From assembly GCA_017617475.1 (NCBI GenBank), contig JAFZWC010000053.1, forward strand, positions 1 to 64,000: DNA of 64,000 nt, given 5' to 3'. Below the pieces are notes generated by a model. That model was given only the letters and a program-made list of their open reading frames with translations. It did no database searches and was not told the origin of the DNA. The stretch is from Bacteroidales bacterium (GTDB lineage Bacteria; Bacteroidota; Bacteroidia; Bacteroidales; UBA932). Shown piece by piece: positions 33,220 to 42,094 of this stretch. How positions within the stretch are numbered: the stretch's first letter is position 1; every line of letters starts with the position of its first letter. A program made the position numbers and the translations under genes.

Positions 33220-35922
33220 ATGAAAAAGACCCTGCTCCTGCTAAGCCTTCTACTGCCGTTCGCACTTTCCGCCACGGTCTCTCCCAATAACGCCCGCAAG
33301 GCCGACCGCATTTACCTGGATTCCGGGAAGGGTAACGGCGGCACGGCCGACTGGAGAATGTGCCGCCTGGACCAGGCTCCGGCAGGGGGTGAAGCCCTCT
33401 CGCAGCCCGGCTTTGACGACGGGGCCTGGATGGGCGCACGCGTCCCCGGCACCGTCCTCACCAACCTGGTGGAGAACGGTCTCCTTCCGGACCCCTATTT
33501 CTCCGACAACAACCGCCTCACCAAGGGCCTCATTCCGGACATCAACGAAGTGGGCCGCGGCTATTATACCTACTGGTTCCGCACGGAATTCGACCTTCCG
33601 GCCGAATATGCCGGTAAAAAGGTGTGGCTGCACCCCGAGGGCGTCAACTACAGGGCCGAATTCTGGGTGAACGGGCACCTTTTCAGCACCCTTACCGGCA
33701 TGTTCCGGGACGATGACATTGACATCACCGAATTCGCCAACATCGGCGGCCGCAACGCCCTGGCGGTGCTGGTGTATCCGGTGGATTTTCCCGGCAGGCC
33801 CGGCAAGAAAACCTGGGGAGCCCCCGGCGAATACAACAACGGCGGCGACGGCAACATCGGCCTCAACTCCACCATGCTCATGAGCGTGGGCTGGGATTTC
33901 ACCTTCTGGGACGCCGTGCGCGACCGCAACACCGGCATCTGGCGCAGCATCTCCCTCTATTCCACCGGCGGAATCACCGTGCGTCACCCTTTTGTGAAGG
34001 CCGATTTGGCACATCCCCATTATGATGCGGCAGATTTGAGCGTGAGCGTGGAGGTAAGCAGCCGTTACGTAGACAGCCCCAAAACGCACAAGGCACGCGT
34101 GACGGGAGAGATTACCGGTCCCAGCCTGGACAAGCCCCTCACCTTCGAGAAGACGGTGGAGCTATATCGCGAAGAGGATCAGGAGGTTACGTTTGATCCT
34201 GTGCATATCGGCAACCCCGCCCTCTGGTGGCCTCTGGGCAAGGGCGAACATCCGCTCTACAACCTCAAGCTGGCCGTTTATGACGGTGATATATTAAGCG
34301 ACACCGCCGAAACCACCTTCGGCATACGCGAGATCATTGCCACCCGTGAAACGCCGGACCAGAGCAAGCTCTTCCTGGTAAACGGCAAGCCCATCTTCAT
34401 CCGCGGCTCCAACTGGATTCCGGAGGCCATGCTCAAGGACAATGACAAGCGAATGGCCGCCGTCCTGCGCATGAGCGCCCAGTGCGGCTTCAACCTGCTG
34501 CGCCTCTGGGGCGGCGGAATCGTGGAAAGCGACTACTTCCACCAGCTTTGCGACGAGTACGGCTTCCTGGTGTGGGAAGAGTTCTTCATGACCGGTGACA
34601 CCCGCCACCCGCACGACAAGGCCACCTATTTCGCCAACGTGGAATCCAGCGTAAAACGCATTCGCAATCACCCCTGCGTGGCTTTTTACGTTGCCTCCAA
34701 CGAGAGCACCGAGGTGAGCGGCACCAAAGAACTGATTGAAAAACTGGACGGCACGCGCCCGTGGCAGCAGCAGAGCGAATGCGACGGCATCCACGACGGC
34801 AGCCCTTATGTCCAGGTGAACCCCATGCTTCACTATCTGGACAAGGCATCCCCCCGCGGCAGCCGCGTCAATGGGTTCAATCCCGAATACGGCTTCACCG
34901 GAATGCCGCATTACACCTCCTTGCAGCGCTTCCTTCGGCCGGAAGAGATATGGCCGATGGACAAATATGTCTGGGACTACCTGGACGGCAGCGGCTTCGG
35001 CAAGGTAACCACCACCGCCAAGGCTTTGGCCGACGAATACGGCGAATCCCACTCCATCAAGGAATACGGCTGGAAGACGCAGCTCCTGAGCGCCATGAAC
35101 TCCAAAGCCATCTGGGACGTGTGGAACTACAACAAACTGGAATACGGCGACCGTTTCTGCTCCGGAACCCTGTTCTGGAGCCACGCCAGCCCCATTCCCA
35201 TGATCAAGAACCACATGTGGGACTGGTACCTGATTCCCACTGCGTCACTCTATCACACGATGCATGCGCTGGAGCCTGTTCACGTGCAGTATGACTATCT
35301 GAAGAATACCGTTTCGGTGTATAACGACAAGCTGACCCCGCTGGAGGGCCTGACCGTTACGGCGCGGCTATATGACCTCAACAGCAAGAAGTTGGCCACC
35401 TGGACCCAGCGCAGCGTATCCGTCCCGGCCGACGGTGTGGCGTGCGACATCCTGCAGATTGTCTTCCCCGAAACCATTACCCCGGTGCATTTCATTGCGC
35501 TGGAATGCCGGGACGCCAAGGGCAACCTGCTGTCGTCCAATTTCTACTGGAGGTCCAGCGACGAGTATACGCCCGACACGCTCACCGGCCCCTGCGCCTC
35601 CGGTTTCCAGAGCCTGCAGAACATGCCCGCCGCCAAGGTCAAGACCACCTTGCGCAAGCGGGCCGATGCCGAAAACCTCTACTTTGACGTGACCTTGAAG
35701 AACAAATCCGGCAAGATTGCCTTCTTCAACGAAGTCCTGCTGCTGGGGGACGACGGCCTGCCGGTTCCCTACACCTTCACCACCGACAACTACTTCACCC
35801 TCCTTCCCGGCGAGTCCAAGACGGTGACGCTGGAGATTGCATCCACGGATGCCCCCACCAAGCCCGTCATCCACGTTGAAGGTTGGAATGTAGCTGAAAA
35901 TGATTATATTTGTCCATTATGA
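33220..35922 (+). CDS. GH2-family glycosidase (beta-mannosidase or exo-beta-glucosaminidase-like)
   Basis: A 900-residue exported enzyme (signal MKKTLLLLSLLLPFALSA). A sugar-binding jellyroll (about 40-215) and an immunoglobulin-like domain (about 225-345) precede the TIM barrel (about 350-690), which carries GSNWIPEAML, LLRLWGGGIVESDYF and VWEEFF. The acid/base is probably Glu495 in YVASNESTE and the nucleophile Glu556 in GFNPEYGF. C-terminal beta domains follow. The overall build is that of GH2 beta-mannosidases and exo-beta-D-glucosaminidases; I cannot separate these by eye. The stop overlaps the next start (ATGA). Confidence 0.85.
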   Translation: MKKTLLLLSLLLPFALSATVSPNNARKADRIYLDSGKGNGGTADWRMCRLDQAPAGGEALSQPGFDDGAWMGARVPGTVLTNLVENGLLPDPYFSDNNRLTKGLIPDINEVGRGYYTYWFRTEFDLPAEYAGKKVWLHPEGVNYRAEFWVNGHLFSTLTGMFRDDDIDITEFANIGGRNALAVLVYPVDFPGRPGKKTWGAPGEYNNGGDGNIGLNSTMLMSVGWDFTFWDAVRDRNTGIWRSISLYSTGGITVRHPFVKADLAHPHYDAADLSVSVEVSSRYVDSPKTHKARVTGEITGPSLDKPLTFEKTVELYREEDQEVTFDPVHIGNPALWWPLGKGEHPLYNLKLAVYDGDILSDTAETTFGIREIIATRETPDQSKLFLVNGKPIFIRGSNWIPEAMLKDNDKRMAAVLRMSAQCGFNLLRLWGGGIVESDYFHQLCDEYGFLVWEEFFMTGDTRHPHDKATYFANVESSVKRIRNHPCVAFYVASNESTEVSGTKELIEKLDGTRPWQQQSECDGIHDGSPYVQVNPMLHYLDKASPRGSRVNGFNPEYGFTGMPHYTSLQRFLRPEEIWPMDKYVWDYLDGSGFGKVTTTAKALADEYGESHSIKEYGWKTQLLSAMNSKAIWDVWNYNKLEYGDRFCSGTLFWSHASPIPMIKNHMWDWYLIPTASLYHTMHALEPVHVQYDYLKNTVSVYNDKLTPLEGLTVTARLYDLNSKKLATWTQRSVSVPADGVACDILQIVFPETITPVHFIALECRDAKGNLLSSNFYWRSSDEYTPDTLTGPCASGFQSLQNMPAAKVKTTLRKRADAENLYFDVTLKNKSGKIAFFNEVLLLGDDGLPVPYTFTTDNYFTLLPGESKTVTLEIASTDAPTKPVIHVEGWNVAENDYICPL

Positions 35923-36863
35923 GAACCCGGAAAACCCTGCTCGCTTGCGCTCTCCTCTTAGCGGCCGTGGCCGCCAGGGCGCAAAAGATTGTCTTTACCC
36001 CTCAGTGGACGCCCCAGGCCCAGTTCGCCGGCTACTATGTGGCCCAGGAGATGGGCTTCTTCAAAGAGGCCGGCGTAGATGTGGAGATTGTACACCCTTC
36101 CCTCACGCAACCGGCCATGAGCCGCATCCGCAACAACGAGAGTCAGGCCACCACGCTCATGCTGTGCCAGGCCGTGGAGATTATCGATTCCGGCATCCCG
36201 CTGGTGAACATCCTTCAAACGTCCATGAGCAGCGCGCTTGTCATTGTCTCCCGCAAAGACCAGAGCCCGCTCACGCAAAAGGGCATCCGTGTGGGCACCT
36301 GGAGCGCCGGTTTCGACCAGCTGGCCATCAGTCTGTCCATTAAAGAAAACCTGGACTACCAGTTTATCCGTTTCGCCACCGGCATCAACCTCTTCCTGTC
36401 CGGCGCCATAGACGCCACGCTGGCCATGAGCTACAACGAGCTCAACCAACTCCGCCAGGCCGGTGTCATCCTAACGGAAAACAATGTATACCGCTTCTGC
36501 GACCACGGTTACAACGTTCAGGAAGACGGCGTTTACATGACCCGGGAGTATTATGAGGCGCACAAGGCCGAGGCCAAAGCCTTTGCCCAGGCCTGCCGCC
36601 GGGGCTGGGAATGGGCTGCCGAACATCCCGAGGAAACGCTGGACATCGTAATGAAATACGTCCGGGACAACCACATAGAGACCAACCGCATTCTCCAGCG
36701 ACTGATGCTGGAAGACATCCTCCGCCTGCAACTGGACAAGGACACCGGCGAGCGCGCCTTCACCTTGCGTCCTGATATGGTGAATCTCATCAATCAACTT
36801 ATGATTGACAACCAGGTAATTTTCACACCCGTTCACTACGAAGACCTGATTCCCAATGATTAA
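35919..36863 (+). CDS. NMT1/THI5-like periplasmic substrate-binding protein
   Basis: A 314-residue exported protein (MRTRKTLLACALLLAAVAARA). Its opening KIVFTPQWTPQAQFAGYYVA followed by MGFFKEAGVDVEIV is the signature start of NMT1/THI5/SsuA binding proteins, which bind pyrimidine thiamine precursors, alkane sulfonates or similar small ligands. No ABC permease or ATPase gene is nearby. Instead the gene overlaps by 8 bp a membrane sensor phosphatase, suggesting that the protein presents its ligand to a receptor. The ATG at 35919 overlaps the GH2 stop; a -7 box (TATATTTG, 35905-35912) ends 6 nt before it. Confidence 0.87.
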   Translation: MRTRKTLLACALLLAAVAARAQKIVFTPQWTPQAQFAGYYVAQEMGFFKEAGVDVEIVHPSLTQPAMSRIRNNESQATTLMLCQAVEIIDSGIPLVNILQTSMSSALVIVSRKDQSPLTQKGIRVGTWSAGFDQLAISLSIKENLDYQFIRFATGINLFLSGAIDATLAMSYNELNQLRQAGVILTENNVYRFCDHGYNVQEDGVYMTREYYEAHKAEAKAFAQACRRGWEWAAEHPEETLDIVMKYVRDNHIETNRILQRLMLEDILRLQLDKDTGERAFTLRPDMVNLINQLMIDNQVIFTPVHYEDLIPND

Positions 36864-38796
36864 ACGCCTCCTGAATTTCCTTCGCCAGTCCCTCCCGGCC
36901 CGTTTGAGCCTGTCGGTGGTGCTGTTTGCCATACTGATTTTCCTGGTTGTCTTCGGCTTTATGTTCCGCCAGTCGCGCATTACCGTGCGAAACGAGGCCT
37001 TCAGCCGGGCCGAACAGATTCTGGACAATACCGTACAGCGGGTAAATACCATCCTGGACCGCGTGGAAACAGCCACTGAAAACATTGCCTGGCTCATTCC
37101 CCGCCACCTGGACACCCCAGACTCCATGTTCATGTACAGCCGCCGCATTCTGGAAGTGAATCCGGAACTCAACGGCTGCTCCATTGCCTTCGAGCCCTAC
37201 TATTTCAAGAGCAAGGGGAAATATTTCTCGGCCTACAGCCTTAATATGGGAGACCATATAGAGACCACCCAGGAAGGCAACGACCACTACGATTACTTCA
37301 CCATGGACTGGTACCAGCTGGTCAAACTGCTGGACCGCCCCGGCTGGACAGAGCCGTTTTCGGACTACAATCCCGAGGACATTTATTCCACCGATATGAT
37401 TGCCTCCTACTGCATGCCCATCAAAGACAAGAAGGGCGCGTATGTGGGAACCATCTCTGTGGACCTGTCGCTGGGCTGGCTCTCGGAGACCATTTCGGCC
37501 GTCAAGCCCTATCCCAATTCCTACAGCATCATGACGGGCCTGGGCGGCACCTTCTTCGTGCACCCGGATTCCACCAAGCTCTTCTACCAGAGCATCTTTA
37601 CCGAAACGCTGGACCACGATGATCCTGACCGTCTGGACCTGGGATATGCCATGCAGCGGGGAGAAGAAGGCCGAAAACGGATGATGATCAACGGAGAAGA
37701 CAGCTACGTCTTCTACAAGCCCCTGGGCGATACGGGCTGGAGCGCCGCCATCGTGTGCCCGGAAAGTGACATCTTCAGCGGGTACAATCGTCTGCAACGC
37801 ATTGTTCTATTCCTGATGCTGGTGGGCATGCTGCTGATGCTCTTCGTCTGCGGCCGAATTATTTCAAGGGAGCTCAAGCCTTTGAGCCAGCTCACGCACC
37901 AGATTGAAGTTATTTCCAACGGAGAACTGGACAAGGAGCTGCCAGATAACAAGCGGGAAGACGAACTGGGACGCCTCTATCAGTCGTTCAGCAACATGCA
38001 GCATTCCCTGATTGGCTACATCGACAAGATGCAGCAGACCACCGCGGCCAAAGCCGCCATCGAGAACGAACTCAAGGTGGCCAGCGACATCCAGATGAGC
38101 ATGGTGCCCCGCATTTTCCCGGCCTTCCCCAACCGGAAAGACATAGACCTCTTTGCGTCCATGACCCCGGCCAAGGAAGTGGGAGGAGACCTCTACGACT
38201 TCTTCGAACAGAACGACCGCATGTATTTCTGCATCGGCGACGTGAGCGGAAAAGGTGTGCCGGCCTCCCTGTTCATGGCCGTTACCCGCAACCTGTTCCG
38301 CATCATTGCCCAGCAGGGCCGCACGCCTGTGGAAATTGCCCGGGAAATCAACCTGTTCGTATCCAAGGACAACAACCAGAACATGTTTGTGACCATGTTC
38401 ATCGGCATGGTAGACCTCAATACCGGCGCCATGGACTACTGCAACTGCGGTCACAACCCGCCCATCCTCACATCGGCCGAAGGCAAACCCGCCTATATGA
38501 CCATCCAGCACTTCAACACGCCGCTGGGCATCTGGGACGAAGCCACCTTCGAGGGCGAGCATCTGGACAACATCCGCGGCAAGCAGCTTCTGCTTTACAC
38601 GGACGGTCTCACCGAGGCCGAGAATCCCCAGGCCGAACTGCTGGGAGAAGACACCGTGCTGGAAACCGTGGCCCAGATGGGCGCGGGCGTTCCTTCGACC
38701 GACATCATCAACCGGCTCAAGGAAGTGGTGGAACATCACCGCAACGGTATCGCCCCCAACGACGACCTCACCCTCCTCTGCTTCCGTTTGCTGTAG
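36856..38796 (+). CDS. Cache-HAMP sensor with PP2C/SpoIIE-type phosphatase domain
   Basis: A 646-residue membrane protein. Helix 1 is at about 18-40 (LSLSVVLFAILIFLVVFGFMF), a periplasmic double-Cache-like domain at about 45-310, helix 2 at about 313-333 and a HAMP domain at about 335-390. A coiled linker leads to the PP2C-type phosphatase (about 410-646) with acidic metal-binding motifs VGGDLYDFF, IGDVSGKGVPASLFMA, YTDGLTEAEN and PNDDLTLLC. RsbU-like proteins of this kind dephosphorylate anti-anti-sigma factors. No such factor or switch kinase is encoded here. The close overlap with the binding-protein gene makes a ligand-sensing pair likely. Confidence 0.92.
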   Translation: MIKRLLNFLRQSLPARLSLSVVLFAILIFLVVFGFMFRQSRITVRNEAFSRAEQILDNTVQRVNTILDRVETATENIAWLIPRHLDTPDSMFMYSRRILEVNPELNGCSIAFEPYYFKSKGKYFSAYSLNMGDHIETTQEGNDHYDYFTMDWYQLVKLLDRPGWTEPFSDYNPEDIYSTDMIASYCMPIKDKKGAYVGTISVDLSLGWLSETISAVKPYPNSYSIMTGLGGTFFVHPDSTKLFYQSIFTETLDHDDPDRLDLGYAMQRGEEGRKRMMINGEDSYVFYKPLGDTGWSAAIVCPESDIFSGYNRLQRIVLFLMLVGMLLMLFVCGRIISRELKPLSQLTHQIEVISNGELDKELPDNKREDELGRLYQSFSNMQHSLIGYIDKMQQTTAAKAAIENELKVASDIQMSMVPRIFPAFPNRKDIDLFASMTPAKEVGGDLYDFFEQNDRMYFCIGDVSGKGVPASLFMAVTRNLFRIIAQQGRTPVEIAREINLFVSKDNNQNMFVTMFIGMVDLNTGAMDYCNCGHNPPILTSAEGKPAYMTIQHFNTPLGIWDEATFEGEHLDNIRGKQLLLYTDGLTEAENPQAELLGEDTVLETVAQMGAGVPSTDIINRLKEVVEHHRNGIAPNDDLTLLCFRLL

Positions 38797-38860
38797 CTCT
38801 AACCGTTTTACAGCGTTTTCCGCCGTGAAATGGAACCGCTTGATTGAACGTACTTTACAG

Positions 38861-38894
38861 AAATCCTCCTCTGCAAAACGCAGAGGAGGATTTT
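38861..38894. terminator. Bidirectional intrinsic terminator
   Basis: AAATCCTCCTCTGC and GCAGAGGAGGATTT form a perfect 14-bp stem around AAAAC, with T-runs on both strands. It sits between the convergent phosphatase and aroC genes and can serve both. The rest of the 38797-38934 gap shows nothing else. Confidence 0.92.
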
Positions 38895-38934
38895 CATAAG
38901 GTGCTAATAATGATTAGTTTACATTTCACGACCT

Positions 38935-40005
38935 TTACAACGCCAAATCTACCAGGACGATGGCGGCCATGGCTTCCACGATTACGGGGGTGCGGAGGGC
39001 GAAGCAGACGTCGTGGCGGCCGGGGATGCCGGCTTTGGCTATGCTGGCGGTGGGTTTGAAAGCCACGCGGAACACCACGGGATTGCCGTTGGTGATGCCG
39101 CCGTTCACGCCGCCGGCGTGATTGGTCACAGGCGGCTGCGGGTGCTTGTGACGGCCGCAGCAGTGGTGACCTTCTTCGTGCTCATGTTCACCGTGGCACT
39201 GGCACTCGTGGCCATCCTCGTGCTCGCCATGACAGCAATGGTGCTCCTCTCCCTCTTCGTGATGATGCCCGCCGCAGCATTCGTGCTCCGGGAAGGGGTC
39301 GTTATGCTGCGAGCCCTTCATGGCACTGGCGGCAAAGCCGTCGCCGAATTCAATGCCCCGCACGCCGGGGATGGCAAACACAGCATGAGCCACCTGGCTT
39401 TCCACGCTGTTCCAGAAGGGCTCGCCCAGGCCGATGGGAAGCCCTTCCACGGTGCATTCCACCACGCCGCCCAGGGAGTCGCCTTCGGCTTGTGCGGCCT
39501 TCAAGGCCTCCGGCCATTGACTGGCATCGGCGATGCCGCCCACGGCCACCAGCTGTGCGTGGAACTTGGCAAAGTAGAGCATCTTCTTGGCTATTACGCC
39601 AGCAGCTACTACCCCCAGAGTAATGCGGCCGCTGAAATGCCCGCCGCCGCGGGGGTCGTTGAACCCGCCGTACTTGAGGTTGGCCGTGAAATCGGCATGG
39701 CCGGGGCGGGGGTTCTTGCGGAACTCCTCGTAGTCCTGGCTGCGGGTGTTCTCGTTCTTGAAGAGGATGGTAAGCGGCGCGCCGGTGGTCTTGCCTTCGT
39801 ACACGCCGGAGACAATCTCCGGCTCATCGGCCTCCAGGCGCGGGGTGGTTCCCAGCGCACCGGCCTTGCGGCGGGCCAGATCTTCTGCGAAATCCTTCTC
39901 CGTGAGCGGAATTCCGGGCAGTACACCGTCTACGGTGACACCAATACGAGGGCCGTGCGACTCGCCAAAAATGCTTACTCTGAATTTATTACCGAAAGTG
40001 TTCAT
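38935..40005 (-). CDS. aroC: Chorismate synthase with a His/Cys-rich insertion
   Basis: A 356-residue enzyme that makes chorismate from EPSP using reduced FMN. Conserved blocks are all present: FRVSIFGESHGPRIGV, RRKAGALGTTPR, RPGHADFTANLKYGGFNDPR, GGGHFSGRITLGVVAAG, GDSLGGVVECTVEG, GIEFGDGFAASAMKGSQHND, NHAGGVNGGITNGNPVVFR and GRHDVCF. The unusual part is residues about 240-292, inserted between the KGSQHND loop and NHAGG. It holds 16 His and 8 Cys in about 50 residues, in units such as HECCGGHHHEEGEEHHCCHG. Otherwise the protein is the compact Bacteroidota form. It is the last gene of the aroB-aroDA-aroC series. Confidence 0.96.
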   Translation of the reverse strand: MNTFGNKFRVSIFGESHGPRIGVTVDGVLPGIPLTEKDFAEDLARRKAGALGTTPRLEADEPEIVSGVYEGKTTGAPLTILFKNENTRSQDYEEFRKNPRPGHADFTANLKYGGFNDPRGGGHFSGRITLGVVAAGVIAKKMLYFAKFHAQLVAVGGIADASQWPEALKAAQAEGDSLGGVVECTVEGLPIGLGEPFWNSVESQVAHAVFAIPGVRGIEFGDGFAASAMKGSQHNDPFPEHECCGGHHHEEGEEHHCCHGEHEDGHECQCHGEHEHEEGHHCCGRHKHPQPPVTNHAGGVNGGITNGNPVVFRVAFKPTASIAKAGIPGRHDVCFALRTPVIVEAMAAIVLVDLAL

Positions 40006-40016
40006 ATTATTCTATT

Positions 40017-40093
40017 TGAGATTCTCTCGCTTCGCTCGGAATGACAAGGGATAGTCGCTCGGAATGACAAGGGATAGTCGTTCAGAATGACAA
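40017..40093. repeat. Tandemly amplified interspersed repeat upstream of aroC
   Basis: One copy of the AGATTCTC..GGAATGACAA repeat is followed by tandem 23-bp units. Unit 1 (40032-40054) and unit 2 (40055-40077) are identical, and unit 3 (from 40078) is partial and diverged. It fills the gap between the aroDA stop and the aroC start. Confidence 0.88.
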
Positions 40094-40096
40094 GTG

Positions 40097-42094
40097 TCAT
40101 ACCGAGGCAGAAGGCCGAGTGTATCTCATGTTTTCAAATAGTTCATTAAACTGAGGGAAAGATTTTGCCACGTAGTCCACGTCGTCTATTTTTACCGGCC
40201 CGTCGGCGCCCAGGGCGGCCACTTTGAGGGCCATCACCATGCGGTGGTCGGCGTGGGACACGAAGGATCCGCCGTGCAGCAGCTTTCCTTCCAGGAGGCG
40301 CTGCGTAAGGCCCATTCCGGTAATCACCATCTCGTCCTCTTCTATTGTAACGGGCACGCCCATCTGAACCAGCATCTCCTCAATGGCGGCGGCCCGGTCG
40401 GTTTCTTTGTGACGCAGGCGCTCTACGCCCAGAATGTGGCTTTCACCGGGGCAGAAGGCTGCCAGCACCGCCACAATGGGGAACAGATCCGGACAGTTGT
40501 TGAGGTCTGTGTGAAAAGGGCTCAGCGGGGCGCGGCGCACATGGATGGGCCCGTCGGGGCTGTCCAGCTGCGACATGCTGGCGCCGGCCTCCATCAGGAT
40601 ATCCATGATGGAAATATCGGCCTGCAAGCTCCCGGTGTCCAGGCCTTCCACCTCCACGTCACCGAACACGGCGCCCGCCACCAGGAAAGGAGCGGCGCCG
40701 GACCAGTCGGCCTCTATGGCAAAGTCGGCCGCCTTATAACGCTGGTCGCCTTTGATGTGGAAGTTGACACCGGTGCACAGGCTCCAGTCCTGCGTTTCCA
40801 TGAAGTCGTCGTCGCCCTCCATCTCGGAGCTCATGCGGATGCCGAACTTCTTGAGCACGTCCACCGTAATGAAAAGATACGGGATGCTCCGCGGCTCATG
40901 CACATACAGGGCCGACTTGCCCTCGCACAACGGCAGTGCCGCCAGCAAGCCGCTAAGCAGCTGAGATCCGCCCTTGCCAGAGACGTCGGCGCGGCCGGGG
41001 ATAAGCGGTCCAGATACCCTTAAAGGAAGGTAACAATCTTGTTTTCTCTCGTTGCTGCCCTCGGGATACAGGCGAACGCCGAAGGATGCCATAATGTCGT
41101 GGGCACTTGTGAGGGGCCGGTTCAAGAGGGTTTTCTCGCCGGTGACCAGCACTTGTTCGCGGGAAATGACGGAGAGAAGCGGGATAATGAGGCGGGTCAA
41201 AAAACCGGACTCTCCGCAGTGCAATTGGTCCAGTTGGACACAGCCCGGAGCCGCCCCGATTCCGGCGATAACAATTGTGTTACCCTCTGTTTTTACCTCA
41301 GCTCCCAGGGCCTTTGCTACGGCCAGGGCGCTCTCGTTGTCTCCGCAGGGGGTATAGCCCCGCAGGTGCGATGTCCCTTCGGCCAGGGCGGCGGCCACAA
41401 TGGCGCGCTGCGCAAAGCTCTTGGAAGAGGGCATGGGAAGGGCCGATGCCTTCACAAAGCGGAAACCGTTGTACACGGCTTCCCGCATGGCCGCCTGCGA
41501 CCATTGGCCGGGGGCGGTGGCGTCCTGCTCGCTAAGGCAGGCATAGGTAAAGGGTGCGCCGAAGCGCAGGGCGTCCAGGCGCGATGCGCGTCCGGCCTCG
41601 CCCATGCAGAAGGCCACCAAAGACCCGGGGGCTGTGTCTTTGTACAAAGCCCGAATGATAGCATTATCGGCCTCGGAGGTGGCTGTAGTGACTATTTTTA
41701 CCACTTCTCCACCAAAACTCCGGGCCCTTTCCACCAGGGATTGGAGTACTTCCAGGGGCGGCGTGCCGGTGAAATCGTGGTAAGAACGGATGAGCACGGT
41801 ACCGTATTCCCGGCAGGCCTCGCGGATGCGGCGGCCCACCGCAGCGGGCGCCTCCATCTCCAGATCGGCATATTTGGCGCCGGCCCGGATGGCCATCTCC
41901 AGCAGTTCCGGAGCCTGTGACTCCTCGCTCATGCGGCAAGTGGCAACGAGCGGGACGTCAGAGTCCTGGAATAATTGCTCTATCTCGTCATCCTCCAGGG
42001 CGCAGCGGTCCAGGCGGATTTCGGCCATTTCCACCGTTTCCAGGATGTTCTGAATTTCCTGAAAGTCTTTATTCTGAATGCTAACGCAAATCAT
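40097..42094 (-). CDS. aroDA: Fused 3-dehydroquinate dehydratase (type I) and EPSP synthase
   Basis: A 665-residue fusion of two shikimate-pathway enzymes. Residues about 1-212 are a type I dehydroquinase: the Schiff-base lysine is Lys133 in GGEVVKIVTTA and the catalytic His106 is in IRSYHDFTG. Residues about 213-665 are EPSP synthase: LPMPSSKSFAQRAIVAAAL binds substrate, and GESGFLTRLIIPLLS, FGVRLYPEGS, GKGGSQLLSGLLAALPL and HKETDRAAAIEEML are family blocks. Together they catalyse dehydroquinate dehydration and enolpyruvyl transfer to shikimate-3-phosphate. aroE and aroK are not in the window. The start overlaps the aroB stop by 14 bp. Confidence 0.95.
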   Translation of the reverse strand: MICVSIQNKDFQEIQNILETVEMAEIRLDRCALEDDEIEQLFQDSDVPLVATCRMSEESQAPELLEMAIRAGAKYADLEMEAPAAVGRRIREACREYGTVLIRSYHDFTGTPPLEVLQSLVERARSFGGEVVKIVTTATSEADNAIIRALYKDTAPGSLVAFCMGEAGRASRLDALRFGAPFTYACLSEQDATAPGQWSQAAMREAVYNGFRFVKASALPMPSSKSFAQRAIVAAALAEGTSHLRGYTPCGDNESALAVAKALGAEVKTEGNTIVIAGIGAAPGCVQLDQLHCGESGFLTRLIIPLLSVISREQVLVTGEKTLLNRPLTSAHDIMASFGVRLYPEGSNERKQDCYLPLRVSGPLIPGRADVSGKGGSQLLSGLLAALPLCEGKSALYVHEPRSIPYLFITVDVLKKFGIRMSSEMEGDDDFMETQDWSLCTGVNFHIKGDQRYKAADFAIEADWSGAAPFLVAGAVFGDVEVEGLDTGSLQADISIMDILMEAGASMSQLDSPDGPIHVRRAPLSPFHTDLNNCPDLFPIVAVLAAFCPGESHILGVERLRHKETDRAAAIEEMLVQMGVPVTIEEDEMVITGMGLTQRLLEGKLLHGGSFVSHADHRMVMALKVAALGADGPVKIDDVDYVAKSFPQFNELFENMRYTRPSASV

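Noticed and set aside
35900..36343. Alternative ORF starting MIIFVHYENPENPARL
   Set aside because: It overlaps the NMT1/THI5-like gene in another frame and shows no conserved protein features.
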